A stretch of DNA of 64,000 nucleotides from Paenibacillus naphthalenovorans (GTDB lineage: Bacteria > Bacillota > Bacilli > Paenibacillales > NBRC-103111): assembly GCF_900099895.1 (NCBI RefSeq), contig NZ_FNDY01000014.1, forward strand, positions 45,898-109,897. The letters are read 5' to 3'. Shown piece by piece: positions 16,772 to 25,278 of this stretch. The position numbers and the translations under genes were made by a program. Under the pieces are notes generated by a model, which did not search any database, was not told where the DNA came from, and saw only the letters and a list, made by a program, of their open reading frames with translations. The first letter of the stretch is position 1; each line of letters opens with the position of its first letter.

Positions 16772-17434
16772 TTACAAGATTTTAATTTGATCGGAACGAT
16801 AGATTCGCATTCCTTTACTTCCCTTCTTAGCCGCTTGTATCATTCCTTGTGCCACCGCGGTCCCGGTAATAGGTTTATATTGTCGCAAGCCTCCGATCAT
16901 TAGGAATGAAAACAAGCCGCCGAGGATCTCCGCCATTTTTTCACCGAATCGAAACTCATCCCGCTGCCCCAGCAAAAGCGAGGGTCTGAAGATATGTAAT
17001 GAAGGTAAATCCAGGTCCTTGAGGCTTTCTTCCACTTCTCCCTTCACCTGGCTGTAGAAGAACAGGGAATCCTTGGAGGCTCCCATGGCGGAGACGATCA
17101 AAAACGACGAAGCACCGTACTTTTTGGCCAGTCGTCCAAGCTGTACAGGATAATCGAAATCTACTTTACGGAATTGCTCTTTGGTTTTGGCCTTCCGTAT
17201 GGTTGTGCCCAAAGCGCAAAATACATGAGAACCGTTCAGATCATCCTTTATAGCCTGCTCAAGCGGTCCCTCTTCCCAATCGGTCATTCGCTGGATCAGC
17301 TTTTCATGATTCAGCTCGATCGGACGTCTGACCAAAGCGATGACCTTGTCATACTCAAGGTCCGACAAAAGAAGTCTGACCAGCTCGCGGCCGACCAATC
17401 CCGTCGCTCCGGCTACTATCGCTGTGTTTTTCAT
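16772..17434 (-). CDS. NAD(P)-binding atypical SDR (TIP30/NmrA-like)
   Basis: A 220-residue protein with an N-terminal GATGLVGRELV nucleotide-binding loop, ALVRRP, and VFCALGTTIRKAKTKEQFRK followed by VDFDYP. It continues with FLIVSAMGASKDSLFFYSQVKGEVE and HIFRPSLLLG. This is the pattern of the atypical SDR family related to TIP30/HTATIP2 and bacterial oxidoreductases annotated as NAD-dependent epimerases. The ATG at 17434, 5 bases past GGAGG, is chosen over the GTG immediately before it. Function unknown. Confidence 0.8.
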   Translation of the reverse strand: MKNTAIVAGATGLVGRELVRLLLSDLEYDKVIALVRRPIELNHEKLIQRMTDWEEGPLEQAIKDDLNGSHVFCALGTTIRKAKTKEQFRKVDFDYPVQLGRLAKKYGASSFLIVSAMGASKDSLFFYSQVKGEVEESLKDLDLPSLHIFRPSLLLGQRDEFRFGEKMAEILGGLFSFLMIGGLRQYKPITGTAVAQGMIQAAKKGSKGMRIYRSDQIKIL

Positions 17435-17534
17435 CACGGCCTCCCCGTTATCTCTTTTTTATGTACAGCTGCCCTCGTTATATTTATAGTAATGGGACGC
17501 CATTATAAACTCAACCTTTAAGCAGATAAACCAC

Positions 17535-17565
17535 AAAAAGCCCTCTACAGTTTATCGTCTAGGGC
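17535..17565 (-). terminator. terminator after the conserved small gene at 17630
   Basis: On the minus strand GCCCT and AGGGC bracket a loop and are followed by TTTTT (17535-17539). It lies 65 bases downstream of the stop at 17630. The stem is short. Confidence 0.5.
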
Positions 17566-17629
17566 CTGCGCGTGTAAATGGAAGAAGCTTCTCACCGGTG
17601 CTTTTCCATTCTATATTCGGCTGTTTTCA

Positions 17630-17935
17630 TTATAATATTTGCATGCTTTCGATATGCTTCTTGGTTTCCGGGGTACCTAATTCATAGATCAATGAATAAA
17701 TATCGTGCAAGCCCATGTCATACGCATCATTCGATGCATCGTAATGATAAGGAACACCGGCCGCATGGGTCCGAAGAAAATTGTCATTTTCTATGTAATA
17801 TTGATCCTCGAACAGTTCTTGAAGTTTGACAATTTCCTCCGGTGTGGCTTCTATTTCGAATTCGTAAGCCGCATCGCCTTGGTTGGCCATGATTGTCCCC
17901 GCCTGCACCGATACATAATACTTGTTTTTGTCCAT
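17630..17935 (-). CDS. conserved hypothetical protein
   Basis: A 101-residue protein beginning MDKNKYYVSVQAGTIM. It continues with FEIEATPEEIVKLQELFED, a region of paired aromatic and histidine residues (HAAGVPYHYDASNDAYD), and a C-terminal IYELGTPETKKHIESMQIL. The last segment in particular resembles small cytosolic proteins conserved in Bacillus and Paenibacillus without assigned function. It follows the 73-residue membrane-protein gene by 13 bases in the same direction and probably shares its transcript. Confidence 0.75.
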   Translation of the reverse strand: MDKNKYYVSVQAGTIMANQGDAAYEFEIEATPEEIVKLQELFEDQYYIENDNFLRTHAAGVPYHYDASNDAYDMGLHDIYSLIYELGTPETKKHIESMQIL

Positions 17936-17948
17936 ACCTATCCTCCAT

Positions 17949-18170
17949 TTACCGAGTTAAATACATGACTAATATTGCTCCCAATGCAAGTATGATTGGA
18001 AATAATATATTCGCAATTAATATCGGGTTTGCCAGAATCGGATGTTTGATCGTCGTTTCATTCATGCCTTTGTCTAATTCTTTATGTTGTTGATTGCGTA
18101 TGGCTATCAATGACCAGATGAGGGCCACTACACAAACGATAAGCGCGGCTATAAGTAAAAAAGTAAGCAC
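17949..18170 (-). CDS. small two-helix membrane protein
   Basis: A 73-residue protein with two predicted transmembrane segments, LTFLLIAALIVCVVALIWSL (about 2-22) and ANILFPIILALGAILVMYL (about 53-71). They are joined by a charged polar linker (NQQHKELDKGMNETTIKHP). No family was recognised. It is upstream of, and close to, the 101-residue gene. Real coding status is supported by the clear two-helix pattern and tight spacing. Confidence 0.6.
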   Translation of the reverse strand: MLTFLLIAALIVCVVALIWSLIAIRNQQHKELDKGMNETTIKHPILANPILIANILFPIILALGAILVMYLTR

Positions 18171-18302
18171 CTTAGATCTCCTTCTTTTTAGTTAAATTTG
18201 ATTTGTATGTTTACTTTTCCACAAACAGTAAATTTCTATTCAAATGACCATATTTTTCAAAACATCGATAAACTTGCCGCGAGTCGGCTGCCCGCAAAAA
18301 CA

Positions 18303-18333
18303 ACAAAACCCGGCTCCCTATGCAGGGGCCGGT
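18303..18333 (-). terminator. terminator overlapping the stop of the DUF3298 gene
   Basis: On the minus strand AACCGGC and GCCGGGTT form a GC-rich stem that includes the stop codon of the gene ending at 18318. A TTTTGTTG tract follows. Confidence 0.6.
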
Positions 18334-18968
18334 TCCGTTTGCGCATTTAATAATCTGCCGATCGGTCCGTTCGGATCGATAATGTCCATGAGATCCCGAA
18401 AGGGGATTTCAAACGTCGGAAAACCGTACACGTAAGGCGTATATTCATACAGCTGAAAGTAAATGCCGACCGCTTGATCGGTTAAATAAAAGGACTGATT
18501 CCTGTCTATGGCCTTAAACTCCGTAAGCATCGGGATATCACGGGACTTAAACTCGCGCCTGATGATATCAGACAAACGGTCGACGTAATTGCTTCCGGGC
18601 TTAAACAAATCCTCCAGCCGGTATTCGCTGCCGTCCTCCAAATTAAATGTCTGCGAGCTTTGATAGGTCATTCCGTGAGCCGCTCCCTGCGCATAACCGT
18701 AATTATCGTACAGCAGGCTGAGCAATCCGTTTCGGTGCAGCTTGACCTGATATCCGCCCGTCAAAGTCTTGGCCGGGTCCTTTACGTAGCCCTGCAGCCG
18801 GATGAGATCGTACACCGCATCCAAAATCGAGTTGTTGATCATGCGGCGCACCAACCCGTTCTTCAGCCCCATCACCTGAGGATAATGAACGTTCAGCCGC
18901 GGTTTTATCAGCCTTCTGGTAATAATCCTTTCTCTTCCTTCACGCTTCTCCGTATCGATTTGTTCCAT
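18318..18968 (-). CDS. DUF3298/DUF4163 (RsiV-like) protein, cytosolic form
   Basis: A 216-residue protein with GGGAG 9 bases before the ATG at 18968. The N-terminal half (about 30-110) looks like DUF4163, with PRLNVHYPQVMGL and GGYQVKLHRNGLLSLLYDNY. The second half looks like DUF3298: HGMTYQSSQTFNLEDGSEYR, LEDLFKPGSNY, FYLTDQAVGIYFQLYEYTPY. The fold is known from the RsiV anti-sigma factor and PdaC-type proteins, but no transmembrane segment or signal peptide is visible here, so it is probably a soluble sporulation or envelope-associated relative of unknown role. Confidence 0.75.
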   Translation of the reverse strand: MEQIDTEKREGRERIITRRLIKPRLNVHYPQVMGLKNGLVRRMINNSILDAVYDLIRLQGYVKDPAKTLTGGYQVKLHRNGLLSLLYDNYGYAQGAAHGMTYQSSQTFNLEDGSEYRLEDLFKPGSNYVDRLSDIIRREFKSRDIPMLTEFKAIDRNQSFYLTDQAVGIYFQLYEYTPYVYGFPTFEIPFRDLMDIIDPNGPIGRLLNAQTEPAPA

Positions 18969-19136
18969 CGTCTCACACTCCCGGCGTATCATAAGATTAT
19001 GCCCAGTATATGCGGACAAATACCCGGTGGTGTGAAGAGCCCGGTACAAATAGAACTGTCTTTTTATGTGTCCAATCTATTGACAGAGGTCCATTAAAGG
19101 TCTGGCATCTTTGAAAGGACACCAATATAGGCGTTT

Positions 19137-19427
19137 TTATCCGGCAAAAGCGGCGCATGTGGACAGGTAATCGGTATTCCCGATTTGCTTCTTTTGGTTG
19201 CTGAGCAGCTCCGCTCCCGGATTATTCACCACGTATGGATCGCTCACGGGGCGCATGTCCCCCCAGACGCATTCCACACCCTGTCCTCCCGCATCTCCCG
19301 CATACATTCGGCAGCTTGCGCAAAACCCTTTCTTTTGCTCTTCATCGAGCTTAACGATTTTATTGCGCAAGCAGCAGTAGACGCGGCTGTTCTCATCGGC
19401 CAAGTTGATATGTCTGATTTGACGCAT
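19137..19427 (-). CDS. cysteine-rich hypothetical protein
   Basis: A 96-residue protein from the ATG at 19427, with AAGGAG 9 bases upstream. Six cysteines occur, including a CC pair at VYCCLRN and CASC followed by a later Cys (VECVWGD), suggesting metal binding or disulphides. GFCASCRMYAGDAGGQG and MRPVSDPYVV are other landmarks. No family was recognised. It is transcribed divergently from the TetR-exporter operon. Confidence 0.55.
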   Translation of the reverse strand: MRQIRHINLADENSRVYCCLRNKIVKLDEEQKKGFCASCRMYAGDAGGQGVECVWGDMRPVSDPYVVNNPGAELLSNQKKQIGNTDYLSTCAAFAG

Positions 19428-19557
19428 AAGCATGCGCTCCTTTCCATGTGCGTTGGGCTATTCGCACAACAAGCTGAATTAAAGAGTAATACCCATTATA
19501 TATGCGGACGAACCCGTTTATGTGAACTTTTTCAAGGAGCGGCTTTCAAGCGGCGGC

Positions 19558-19614
19558 TTGCTTTTTCAGGCAAAAGAATTTATAATCAGCAGTGCCTAAT
19601 TATCGTTAGTTAGG
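19558..19614 (+). promoter_or_regulatory. promoter and candidate TetR operator for the exporter operon
   Basis: TTGCTT (19558-19563), a 17-base spacer and TATAAT (19581-19586) form a SigA promoter. An imperfect 20-base palindrome at 19595-19614, with arms CCTAA and TTAGG and 16 of 20 symmetric positions, overlaps the expected transcription start, the usual place for a TetR autoregulatory site. Confidence 0.6.
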
Positions 19615-19632
19615 AAAAGGAGGGAAGAAAGC

Positions 19633-20214
19633 ATGTCAGTGCAAAAAATCAAATCGGCCGCCCTTCGTCTTTTTGCCAGGAATGGGTACGATGCCGTTCC
19701 CTTGTCGGAAATCGCCAAGGAAGTCGGAATCAAAACGCCGTCGCTCTATGCTCATTTCAGAAGCAAAGAAGATTTATTCCTTGCCGTATTCGAGGATTGT
19801 CTGGCTGAACACACCGCCCGAATGGCGGCTCTAATCGAGAGCCTGAAGGGGCGAACCATAGAAGAACAGCTGTATAGAGTCATCCATGACGCTTGCCGGT
19901 CGTATTTGCTGAGCGAAGAGCACATGACCTTCCTCAAAAGAGTGATGCTGTTCCCGCCGGCAGCTTTGCAGGAAACGCTGCGCGAGCGGTTTTCTGCTTC
20001 AGAAGATCAGCTCAACGGATTATTGACGGCTCTTTTTAATGAAGGCATGGATTCCGGCCTGCTGCGGCGTGAACGTCCCGAGGATTTAATCGCCTCCTAT
20101 TACTGCTTGCTTGACGGTTCGTTCATTCAACAGTTTTATTACAAAAGCGAGGATTGGGAGCATCGGCTCGATACGGTTTGGAGAATCTATTGGAAGGGCA
20201 TTACCACTTCATAG
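19633..20214 (+). CDS. TetR-family repressor of the SMR exporter
   Basis: A 193-residue regulator. The DNA-binding domain is VPLSEIAKEVGIKTPSLYAHFRSKEDLF (residues about 22-50, quoted here only as HTH limits VPLSEIAKEVG and SLYAHFRSKEDLF). AAAAGGAGGG precedes the start. The C-terminal domain resembles regulators of drug exporters. The SMR exporter gene begins 32 bases after its stop, so the two form an operon, and the palindrome in front suggests autorepression relieved by an exporter substrate. Confidence 0.88.
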   Translation: MSVQKIKSAALRLFARNGYDAVPLSEIAKEVGIKTPSLYAHFRSKEDLFLAVFEDCLAEHTARMAALIESLKGRTIEEQLYRVIHDACRSYLLSEEHMTFLKRVMLFPPAALQETLRERFSASEDQLNGLLTALFNEGMDSGLLRRERPEDLIASYYCLLDGSFIQQFYYKSEDWEHRLDTVWRIYWKGITTS

Positions 20215-20246
20215 CTTATTCACTCAAAGAAAGGACAGGATAGACC

Positions 20247-20561
20247 ATGGCATGGATTTATTTGTTTATCGCCGGATTAATGGAGATCGTATGGGCAATG
20301 GGACTAAAATCAACTAACGGATGGACGAGGCTTTGGCCCAGCGTCATAACCGTCACTGCCATGATCGTAAGCTTTTACTTTCTGTCGATGGCTCTCAAGA
20401 CCCTGCCGATCGGAACGGCTTACGCGGTATGGACAGGAATCGGCGCAGTGGGCACCGTAGTCTTCGGCATGCTGTTTCTCGGGGAGCCCCGCGACTTGCT
20501 TCGGCTTGGATTCGTTCTTGCAATCGTCGTCGGCATTGTCGGTTTGAAGGCTACGGCTTAA
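20247..20561 (+). CDS. sugE: SMR-family exporter, Gdx/SugE type
   Basis: A 104-residue four-helix small multidrug resistance protein. It matches the guanidinium-exporter branch (SugE/Gdx): [20 protein letters not shown] places the essential Glu13 in helix 1, and [20 protein letters not shown] is the branch signature. Gdx proteins export guanidinium in exchange for protons and are often under guanidine riboswitches. Here a TetR gene takes that place, and no guanidine riboswitch was recognised upstream, so substrate could also be a quaternary ammonium compound. Confidence 0.9.
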   Translation: MAWIYLFIAGLMEIVWAMGLKSTNGWTRLWPSVITVTAMIVSFYFLSMALKTLPIGTAYAVWTGIGAVGTVVFGMLFLGEPRDLLRLGFVLAIVVGIVGLKATA

Positions 20562-20669
20562 GGCCGGCCGCCGGCGGCGTCAAGCCCATAGCACGCTTAG
20601 AGTAATGAACGCCGCCTGCTGCCGCAGGCGCTGCGGATTTGGCATCACCAGGACGTCTTACGCCATCCC

Positions 20670-21233
20670 TCATTCGCTGCCTTCTTTCTCTGCTCTTGCT
20701 GTTTCGGGGTCCAGCGGAAATACGCTGCAAATGGCCGATACAATTTCCCTCGCCATCGTCATCACCCTATATAATGAAGTGCTTTGTAATACGGCATATT
20801 TTTGCCCTTGATCCACATTGACAATAGCCGCAATGGAATAATCGCCGACACGGGGCAGCTGTTTGCCCACCGATTTGCCCGGCTCGATCGGACGATTGGA
20901 CACCTGATACCACCCTAATGACATCGTCTGGCCCAGACAGGCATCGATGGCGATAATTTTGAGGCCGGGAGGTATTTCCCGCAGCCGTTCACGCATATTG
21001 CTCGCATCGAACGGAGACGCCAGCGTTCCGACCACATGCGGATAGCCCGCTTCCTGCAGCATGGTCCCGACCAGCGGACCAAGCGCATCTCCGGTCGAGC
21101 GATCCGTGCCGATACACAGTAACAATAAATTGTGTACCCCTACTCCCTCGCCGCGGATGCGATCCAAAAAATTAGGAAGCTCAGCCGCTTTCAGTTTTTT
21201 GCGATAAATCGGCCCGGCCTGATCACTAGTCAT
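20670..21233 (-). CDS. yyaC: sporulation protein YyaC (GPR-like protease fold)
   Basis: A 187-residue protein of the YyaC/DUF1256 family, related to the spore germination protease Gpr and found in endospore formers. Conserved segments are LLLLCIGTDRSTGDALGPLV, GTLASPFDASNM, IIAIDACLGQ, and GVxxx-type PGKSVGKQLPRVGDYSIAA. The ATG at 21233 has AAGGGG 7 bases upstream. A longer frame to 21452 lacks a binding site and overlaps the divergent glycosyltransferase gene. The last 15 residues are charged and variable. This gene is direct evidence for a spore-forming host. Confidence 0.92.
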   Translation of the reverse strand: MTSDQAGPIYRKKLKAAELPNFLDRIRGEGVGVHNLLLLCIGTDRSTGDALGPLVGTMLQEAGYPHVVGTLASPFDASNMRERLREIPPGLKIIAIDACLGQTMSLGWYQVSNRPIEPGKSVGKQLPRVGDYSIAAIVNVDQGQKYAVLQSTSLYRVMTMAREIVSAICSVFPLDPETARAEKEGSE

Positions 21234-21441
21234 CCTTTTTCCCCTTCCGTCTGCATCATGATCGTTGAGATAAGCGCCAAGCTGATGATTCGATACACTT
21301 GTAGCATACCGTATGGCTATCGTCCGTTCAAGAATCCGTTTCAAGATCAGAAGATTTGTTGTCCGTCTGAAGCACGTGGTATAATTTGAAATAACTGTTG
21401 TGTTTTGATCCAGATTCGGCAGAAAGCGCAGGTGTTGGTCG

Positions 21442-22710
21442 ATGCGGATCATGGAAGTGTGGGCGCTGGTTGCGCTGGGTTACTGGTTGTTCATGCTGTG
21501 GGATACGGTTCGATCCCGAAAATGGATGTTCAGCCTTCCCCGTTCCGCTGGGGATGCCGGGTTTAACATAGAGAAATCGAACGGGCGTGAAAACAGGAAA
21601 ATCTCGGCTGCTCCCGGGCTGATGGGCTCCCGGCCTTCCGTGCCGGATACACCGCTGGTTTCCGTCATTATCGCTGCCAAAGAGGAGGAAGCCTCTATCG
21701 CGGATACGGTCAGGCATCTGCTCGGCCAAACGTATCCGAAGCTTGAAATCATCGCCGTCAACGATCGCTCCCGGGATGCAACCGGCCGCCGGTTGGACGA
21801 GCTTCGCCGCTGGTCCGAAAGCCGGGAAGGCATCACCGTCCCGCTGCGGGTCATCCATATCACCTCGCTGCCGTCCGGATGGCTGGGCAAAAATCACGCT
21901 TTATACCAGGGCTATTTGCAGGCCCGGGGCAAGTACCTGCTGTTTACCGATGCGGACGTGCAGTTCGATCCGCATACCGTTGCGGATGCGGTGCGTTATA
22001 TGCAGGAGCAGCATGCGGATCACTTAACGCTCGCTCCGCGGATGATCGCACGCGGGTTTTGGCTCAAGGCGTTTGTACACTATTTCTTTTTTGCCTTGTC
22101 TTTATTTATTCGTCCGTGGCGGGTGAACGATGATTTACAGCACAGGCACGGTATGGGCGTCGGCGCCTTCAACCTGATTACAAGAAGGGCATATGAAAGA
22201 ATCGGTACGCACGAGGCGATCGCGATGCGGCCGGACGACGACCTCCAGCTCGGGCGGCAGGTGAAACGGGCCCGACTGCGCCAAAGGCTTGCCTCCGGCG
22301 TTCGCCACATCTCGGTGGAGTGGTACCCCGGCTTGAGCGAGGCTGTTCGCGGGCTGGAGAAAAATATATTTTCCGGCTTCGGCTATCGGATCAGCTTCGC
22401 AGTGCTTGGGGTCATCGGGCAGCTGGCGTTGTTTTTATTTCCGATTGCAGGTATCGTGTTGGCATCCGGCTGGGCAGCTGCAGCGTTTGCTTTATCCGTC
22501 TTTCTGATGCTCACCGTGTACTTTTTGCTGATCCGGTCGATCGTAGGCGGAGGCGGGATCGAGGTGCTTGCGCTTCCCGTCACCGTCAGTTTGCTTTGTT
22601 ATGTCGTGAGCCGTTCGGTATGGCTGACGCTGCGGCAGGGCGGCATTTATTGGAGGGGCACATTTTATTCACTGAAGGAACTCCGACAGATGAAGGATCC
22701 AAATTCATAA
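21442..22710 (+). CDS. membrane-bound glycosyltransferase family 2 protein
   Basis: A 422-residue GT2 enzyme. An N-terminal membrane segment (WALVALGYWLFMLW) is followed by the catalytic domain: VSVIIAAKEEEASI, VNDRSRDAT, the DxD-type LFTDADVQFDP that binds nucleotide-sugar and metal, and RPDDDLQLGRQ. At least three C-terminal transmembrane helices follow, from about residue 310 to 400. The architecture resembles hopene-associated and polysaccharide GT2 proteins. The acceptor is unknown. A small membrane-protein gene follows by 27 bases. Confidence 0.85.
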   Translation: MRIMEVWALVALGYWLFMLWDTVRSRKWMFSLPRSAGDAGFNIEKSNGRENRKISAAPGLMGSRPSVPDTPLVSVIIAAKEEEASIADTVRHLLGQTYPKLEIIAVNDRSRDATGRRLDELRRWSESREGITVPLRVIHITSLPSGWLGKNHALYQGYLQARGKYLLFTDADVQFDPHTVADAVRYMQEQHADHLTLAPRMIARGFWLKAFVHYFFFALSLFIRPWRVNDDLQHRHGMGVGAFNLITRRAYERIGTHEAIAMRPDDDLQLGRQVKRARLRQRLASGVRHISVEWYPGLSEAVRGLEKNIFSGFGYRISFAVLGVIGQLALFLFPIAGIVLASGWAAAAFALSVFLMLTVYFLLIRSIVGGGGIEVLALPVTVSLLCYVVSRSVWLTLRQGGIYWRGTFYSLKELRQMKDPNS

Positions 22711-22737
22711 TCATGAGCATTCGGAGGGGGGGCAATT

Positions 22738-22881
22738 ATGAATTTCAATCGAACCAGATCAGTACGGGACAACAAACAAAACATCGCGAACTCCTCGTTA
22801 AAGCAATGGAAGTATGCCCTGGTCAGCGTACTGCTCACGTTCGCGCTGATTGTGCTTTATCAGCACGTGCAGCAGTATTGA
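22738..22881 (+). CDS. 47-residue single-pass membrane protein
   Basis: A short gene with an excellent ribosome-binding site (GGAGGGGGG, 7 bases before the ATG). It encodes MNFNRTRSVRDNK, a polar stretch, then the hydrophobic YALVSVLLTFALIVLYQ and a short tail ending in QQY. It is followed by a strong terminator and lies 27 bases after the glycosyltransferase gene, so it is probably the last gene of that transcript. The N-terminus is positively charged, implying a cytosolic N-terminus. No family was recognised. Confidence 0.65.
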   Translation: MNFNRTRSVRDNKQNIANSSLKQWKYALVSVLLTFALIVLYQHVQQY

Positions 22882-22916
22882 TGAACAAGCTGTAAAACGA
22901 CAGGTTCCACAGATTG

Positions 22917-22950
22917 GGCGGACACGGCGGCGTGTCCGCCTTTTTATTTA
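22917..22950 (+). terminator. strong intrinsic terminator
   Basis: GGCGGACACG (22917-22926) pairs perfectly with CGTGTCCGCC (22931-22940) across a 4-base loop, and TTTTTATTTA follows. It ends the glycosyltransferase transcript and protects the convergent MFS gene. Confidence 0.92.
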
Positions 22951-22957
22951 TCGGCCG

Positions 22958-24184
22958 CTACATCCGCCAAAGCTCACGGCGCCAAGCCAGCACGCCCACG
23001 GTGATCGCGACGCAGCCGGTTCCCATCAGAAGGCCTGCGGTCAGGACTCCGGCCATATCGGCGACCAAGCCGATCAGCAGTGCGCCCAGCGGGATGAAGC
23101 CGCGGTCCATGAGCGCGATGCTCATGATGCGCCCGCGCAGCCGGTCAGGCACCTGCTGCTGCATGGCGATGCGGCTCATCGTGCGGTAGGCTTGTCCGAA
23201 CAAGCCTGCCGCAAACATGGCCGCGGCCGCCCACCCGAAGGCGGGAGCCGCCATGAATCCGCAGAGCGAGACGCCGAAGCCAAGCAGGGACAAGACCAGC
23301 CAGCGGCCGGGCCAGCGGGCTTCACGGCCGAGCGAGAGCCAAAGCGAGCAGAGAAGCGACCCAGCTCCGGATACGGACAGCAGCTGGCCCAGCTTGTCCG
23401 TACCGAAGCCTAACAACTCCTGCGTGAAGAGCGGCAGCATGGATGTATAAGGGAAGCCGAAAACCATCGGCGCAACCGCGAGCAGCAGGAGCGATTGCAC
23501 TGCCGGCTCCGAGCGGATATAGCGCCATGCTTCACGGGCGCCATGCTGGCCTGAATCCTGCACGATGGCGGCCCTGCCCGGCTCCTCCGCAGAAGGGAGC
23601 GGCTTCACCGCCGTCACGACAAGGATCATGGCCAGCGTGCTCGCGGCATTGATCCAGAGAATGATCGACGGCGCCATCGTCGTCAGCATCACGCCGGCGA
23701 CCGCCGGACCGATGATGCGCGACAAATTCAGCACCGCGCTGTTCCAGGCGATCGCGCTCCCCCGCTCCTGTTCCCGCACCAGATTGGGCAGCAGGGCATG
23801 CGTCACCGGCGTCTCCATCGCTGAAAACACAGAGCGCGCCGCAATCAGGGCCAAAAACAACCAGAGCGGTCCGTCCATCGCCATCCACAGGCTAAGCCCC
23901 AAGGTCAGAACAAGACTGCCGGCTTGGGCATAGATCAGCAGCATCCGCCTGTCGTACCGGTCCGCCAGCGTTCCTGCCGGCAGGCTGACTAGAAAAATCG
24001 GCAGCAGCCTGCAAAGATTGACCAGTCCGAGGAAAGTCCCAGACCCGCCGGCCTGCAGCGCAATCCAGTTGATCGCGACAAAATCCATCCAGTCTCCGGT
24101 GCGATACAGCGTGCTGCCGCCGATAAACACACGAAACATCCCGTTCCGAAATGCGGAACGGGATGGGTTTAGCAACACATTCAT
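22958..24184 (-). CDS. MFS exporter
   Basis: A 408-residue major facilitator with twelve predicted helices. Landmarks are LPAGTLADRYDRRMLL (motif A between helices 2 and 3), RSVFSAMETPVTHALLPNLV, NLSRIIGPAVAGV, and the second motif-A-like LRGRIMSIALMDRG. It resembles the DHA3-type drug and macrolide efflux group. The ATG at 24184 (AAGG just upstream) is preferred over the TTG at 24202. A perfect 12-base inverted repeat sits in the first codons. Substrate unknown. Confidence 0.85.
   Translation of the reverse strand: MNVLLNPSRSAFRNGMFRVFIGGSTLYRTGDWMDFVAINWIALQAGGSGTFLGLVNLCRLLPIFLVSLPAGTLADRYDRRMLLIYAQAGSLVLTLGLSLWMAMDGPLWLFLALIAARSVFSAMETPVTHALLPNLVREQERGSAIAWNSAVLNLSRIIGPAVAGVMLTTMAPSIILWINAASTLAMILVVTAVKPLPSAEEPGRAAIVQDSGQHGAREAWRYIRSEPAVQSLLLLAVAPMVFGFPYTSMLPLFTQELLGFGTDKLGQLLSVSGAGSLLCSLWLSLGREARWPGRWLVLSLLGFGVSLCGFMAAPAFGWAAAAMFAAGLFGQAYRTMSRIAMQQQVPDRLRGRIMSIALMDRGFIPLGALLIGLVADMAGVLTAGLLMGTGCVAITVGVLAWRRELWRM
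24137..24165 (-). other. perfect 12-bp hairpin inside the start of the MFS gene
   Basis: CATCCCGTTCCG (24137-24148) and CGGAACGGGATG (24154-24165) are exact complements around a 5-base loop, spanning about codons 7-16 of the MFS gene. There is no T-tract. It would form a stable mRNA hairpin just inside the coding region. Confidence 0.75.
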
Positions 24185-24290
24185 AACATCCTTCTCTCCC
24201 AAACTTCCTGTTTATTTCGGAAACGGGAAATACAATCCCAAGGATAGGCATCCGAAAGAGACGTCCCGCCCTTTTTCTTCCCCAACCTCT

Positions 24291-24647
24291 TCAGCGTATC
24301 TGTCTTGGCTGCTCCGTGTTCGAAGCGACCTCGTCCAGGCTTTGCAGCGCTTGCTCCAACTGATGCTGAACCTGCGCGAGCTCCTGATGATGGTGTCCAT
24401 GATCCTGCGCATCGATCTGGCTTTGCGCTTGCTCCAAAAGATGCTGAGCCGCTTTCATCTCTCCAATGGCGAAGGACAGCTTATGCGGATCGGATTGCAG
24501 TTGGGCGTGGCGCACAGCCATCTCTGCGTCTTTGGCATTCTGCATGGCTTTCTCCGCATTGTCGATGACGTGGCGGATCGGCATTTGATGTTGGTTGACC
24601 TGTGTCATGTTCGGAATCTTCCTCTCGGGTAAACTGGATGTGCACAT
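24291..24647 (-). CDS. histidine- and glutamine-rich coiled-coil hypothetical protein
   Basis: A 118-residue soluble protein, mostly predicted helix, rich in Gln, His and Ala: MPIRHVIDNAEKAMQNAKDA, EMKAAQHLLEQAQSQ, QDHGHHHQELAQVQHQ. Heptad-like spacing suggests a coiled coil. The ATG at 24647 has AAAGGG 6 bases before it; an internal ATG at 24608 (MTQVNQHQM) is the other possible start and looks more like a natural N-terminus. It follows folA in the same direction by 35 bases. Function unknown; the HGHHH patch might bind metal. Confidence 0.65.
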   Translation of the reverse strand: MCTSSLPERKIPNMTQVNQHQMPIRHVIDNAEKAMQNAKDAEMAVRHAQLQSDPHKLSFAIGEMKAAQHLLEQAQSQIDAQDHGHHHQELAQVQHQLEQALQSLDEVASNTEQPRQIR

Positions 24648-24682
24648 GATTCACCCTTTAAGATGCGCATAAACGGCCCGCT

Positions 24683-25220
24683 TCATTCCACTTGTTGGAG
24701 TTCCGTATCTGCTTGTCCGCTAACCCGTTCATAGAGGACAAATTCATAATCATACGGGTTTTTCTCATCCCGTATGCCTTTTTCCCGCGACACGACCCGC
24801 CACTGCGTACGGTCAATCTCGGGAAAAAACGTGTCCGCTTCAAAGCGATGGGCAATTTCGGTAATATACATCCGGTCCGCATGCGGCAGCAGCAGGCCGA
24901 ACAGCTCCGCGCCTCCGATGACAAAAAGCTCTTCGGACGCCTTGTCCCCTCCGCGGCCATAAGGTTTAACGGCTTCCTTCGCCGAATGCACGATTTCACA
25001 GCTCTCAGCCTTAAATTCAGGGTCCCTCGTCAGAATCACGTTACGGCGTCCCGGTAAAGGCTTGCCGATCGAATCATACGTTTTGCGGCCCATCAGTATC
25101 GTATGCCCCAAGGTCGTTTTCTTGAAGAACGCCAGATCCGCCGGCAGCCTCCATGGCAGTTTATTGTCTATGCCGATTCCGCGGGCTTCATCCATCGCAA
25201 ATATTAACGATATCGTCATT
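24683..25220 (-). CDS. folA: dihydrofolate reductase
   Basis: A 178-residue DHFR reducing dihydrofolate with NADPH. The N-terminal SLIFAMDEARGIGIDNKLPW, LPADLAFFKKTTLGHTILMG, PLPGRRNVILTRD, and FVIGGAELFGLLLPHADRMY are diagnostic. The ATG at 25220, 5 bases past GGAGGAAGG, is the start. It lies 58 bases downstream of thyA in the same direction, the usual thyA-folA pair, which couples dTMP synthesis to recovery of tetrahydrofolate. The acidic substrate-binding residue is present in helix B (DLAFF). Confidence 0.95.
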
Positions 25221-25278
25221 CGAACCTTCCTCCTGATACCACACCACAAATCCCGACAAATCGGGGCTGATCACGCGA

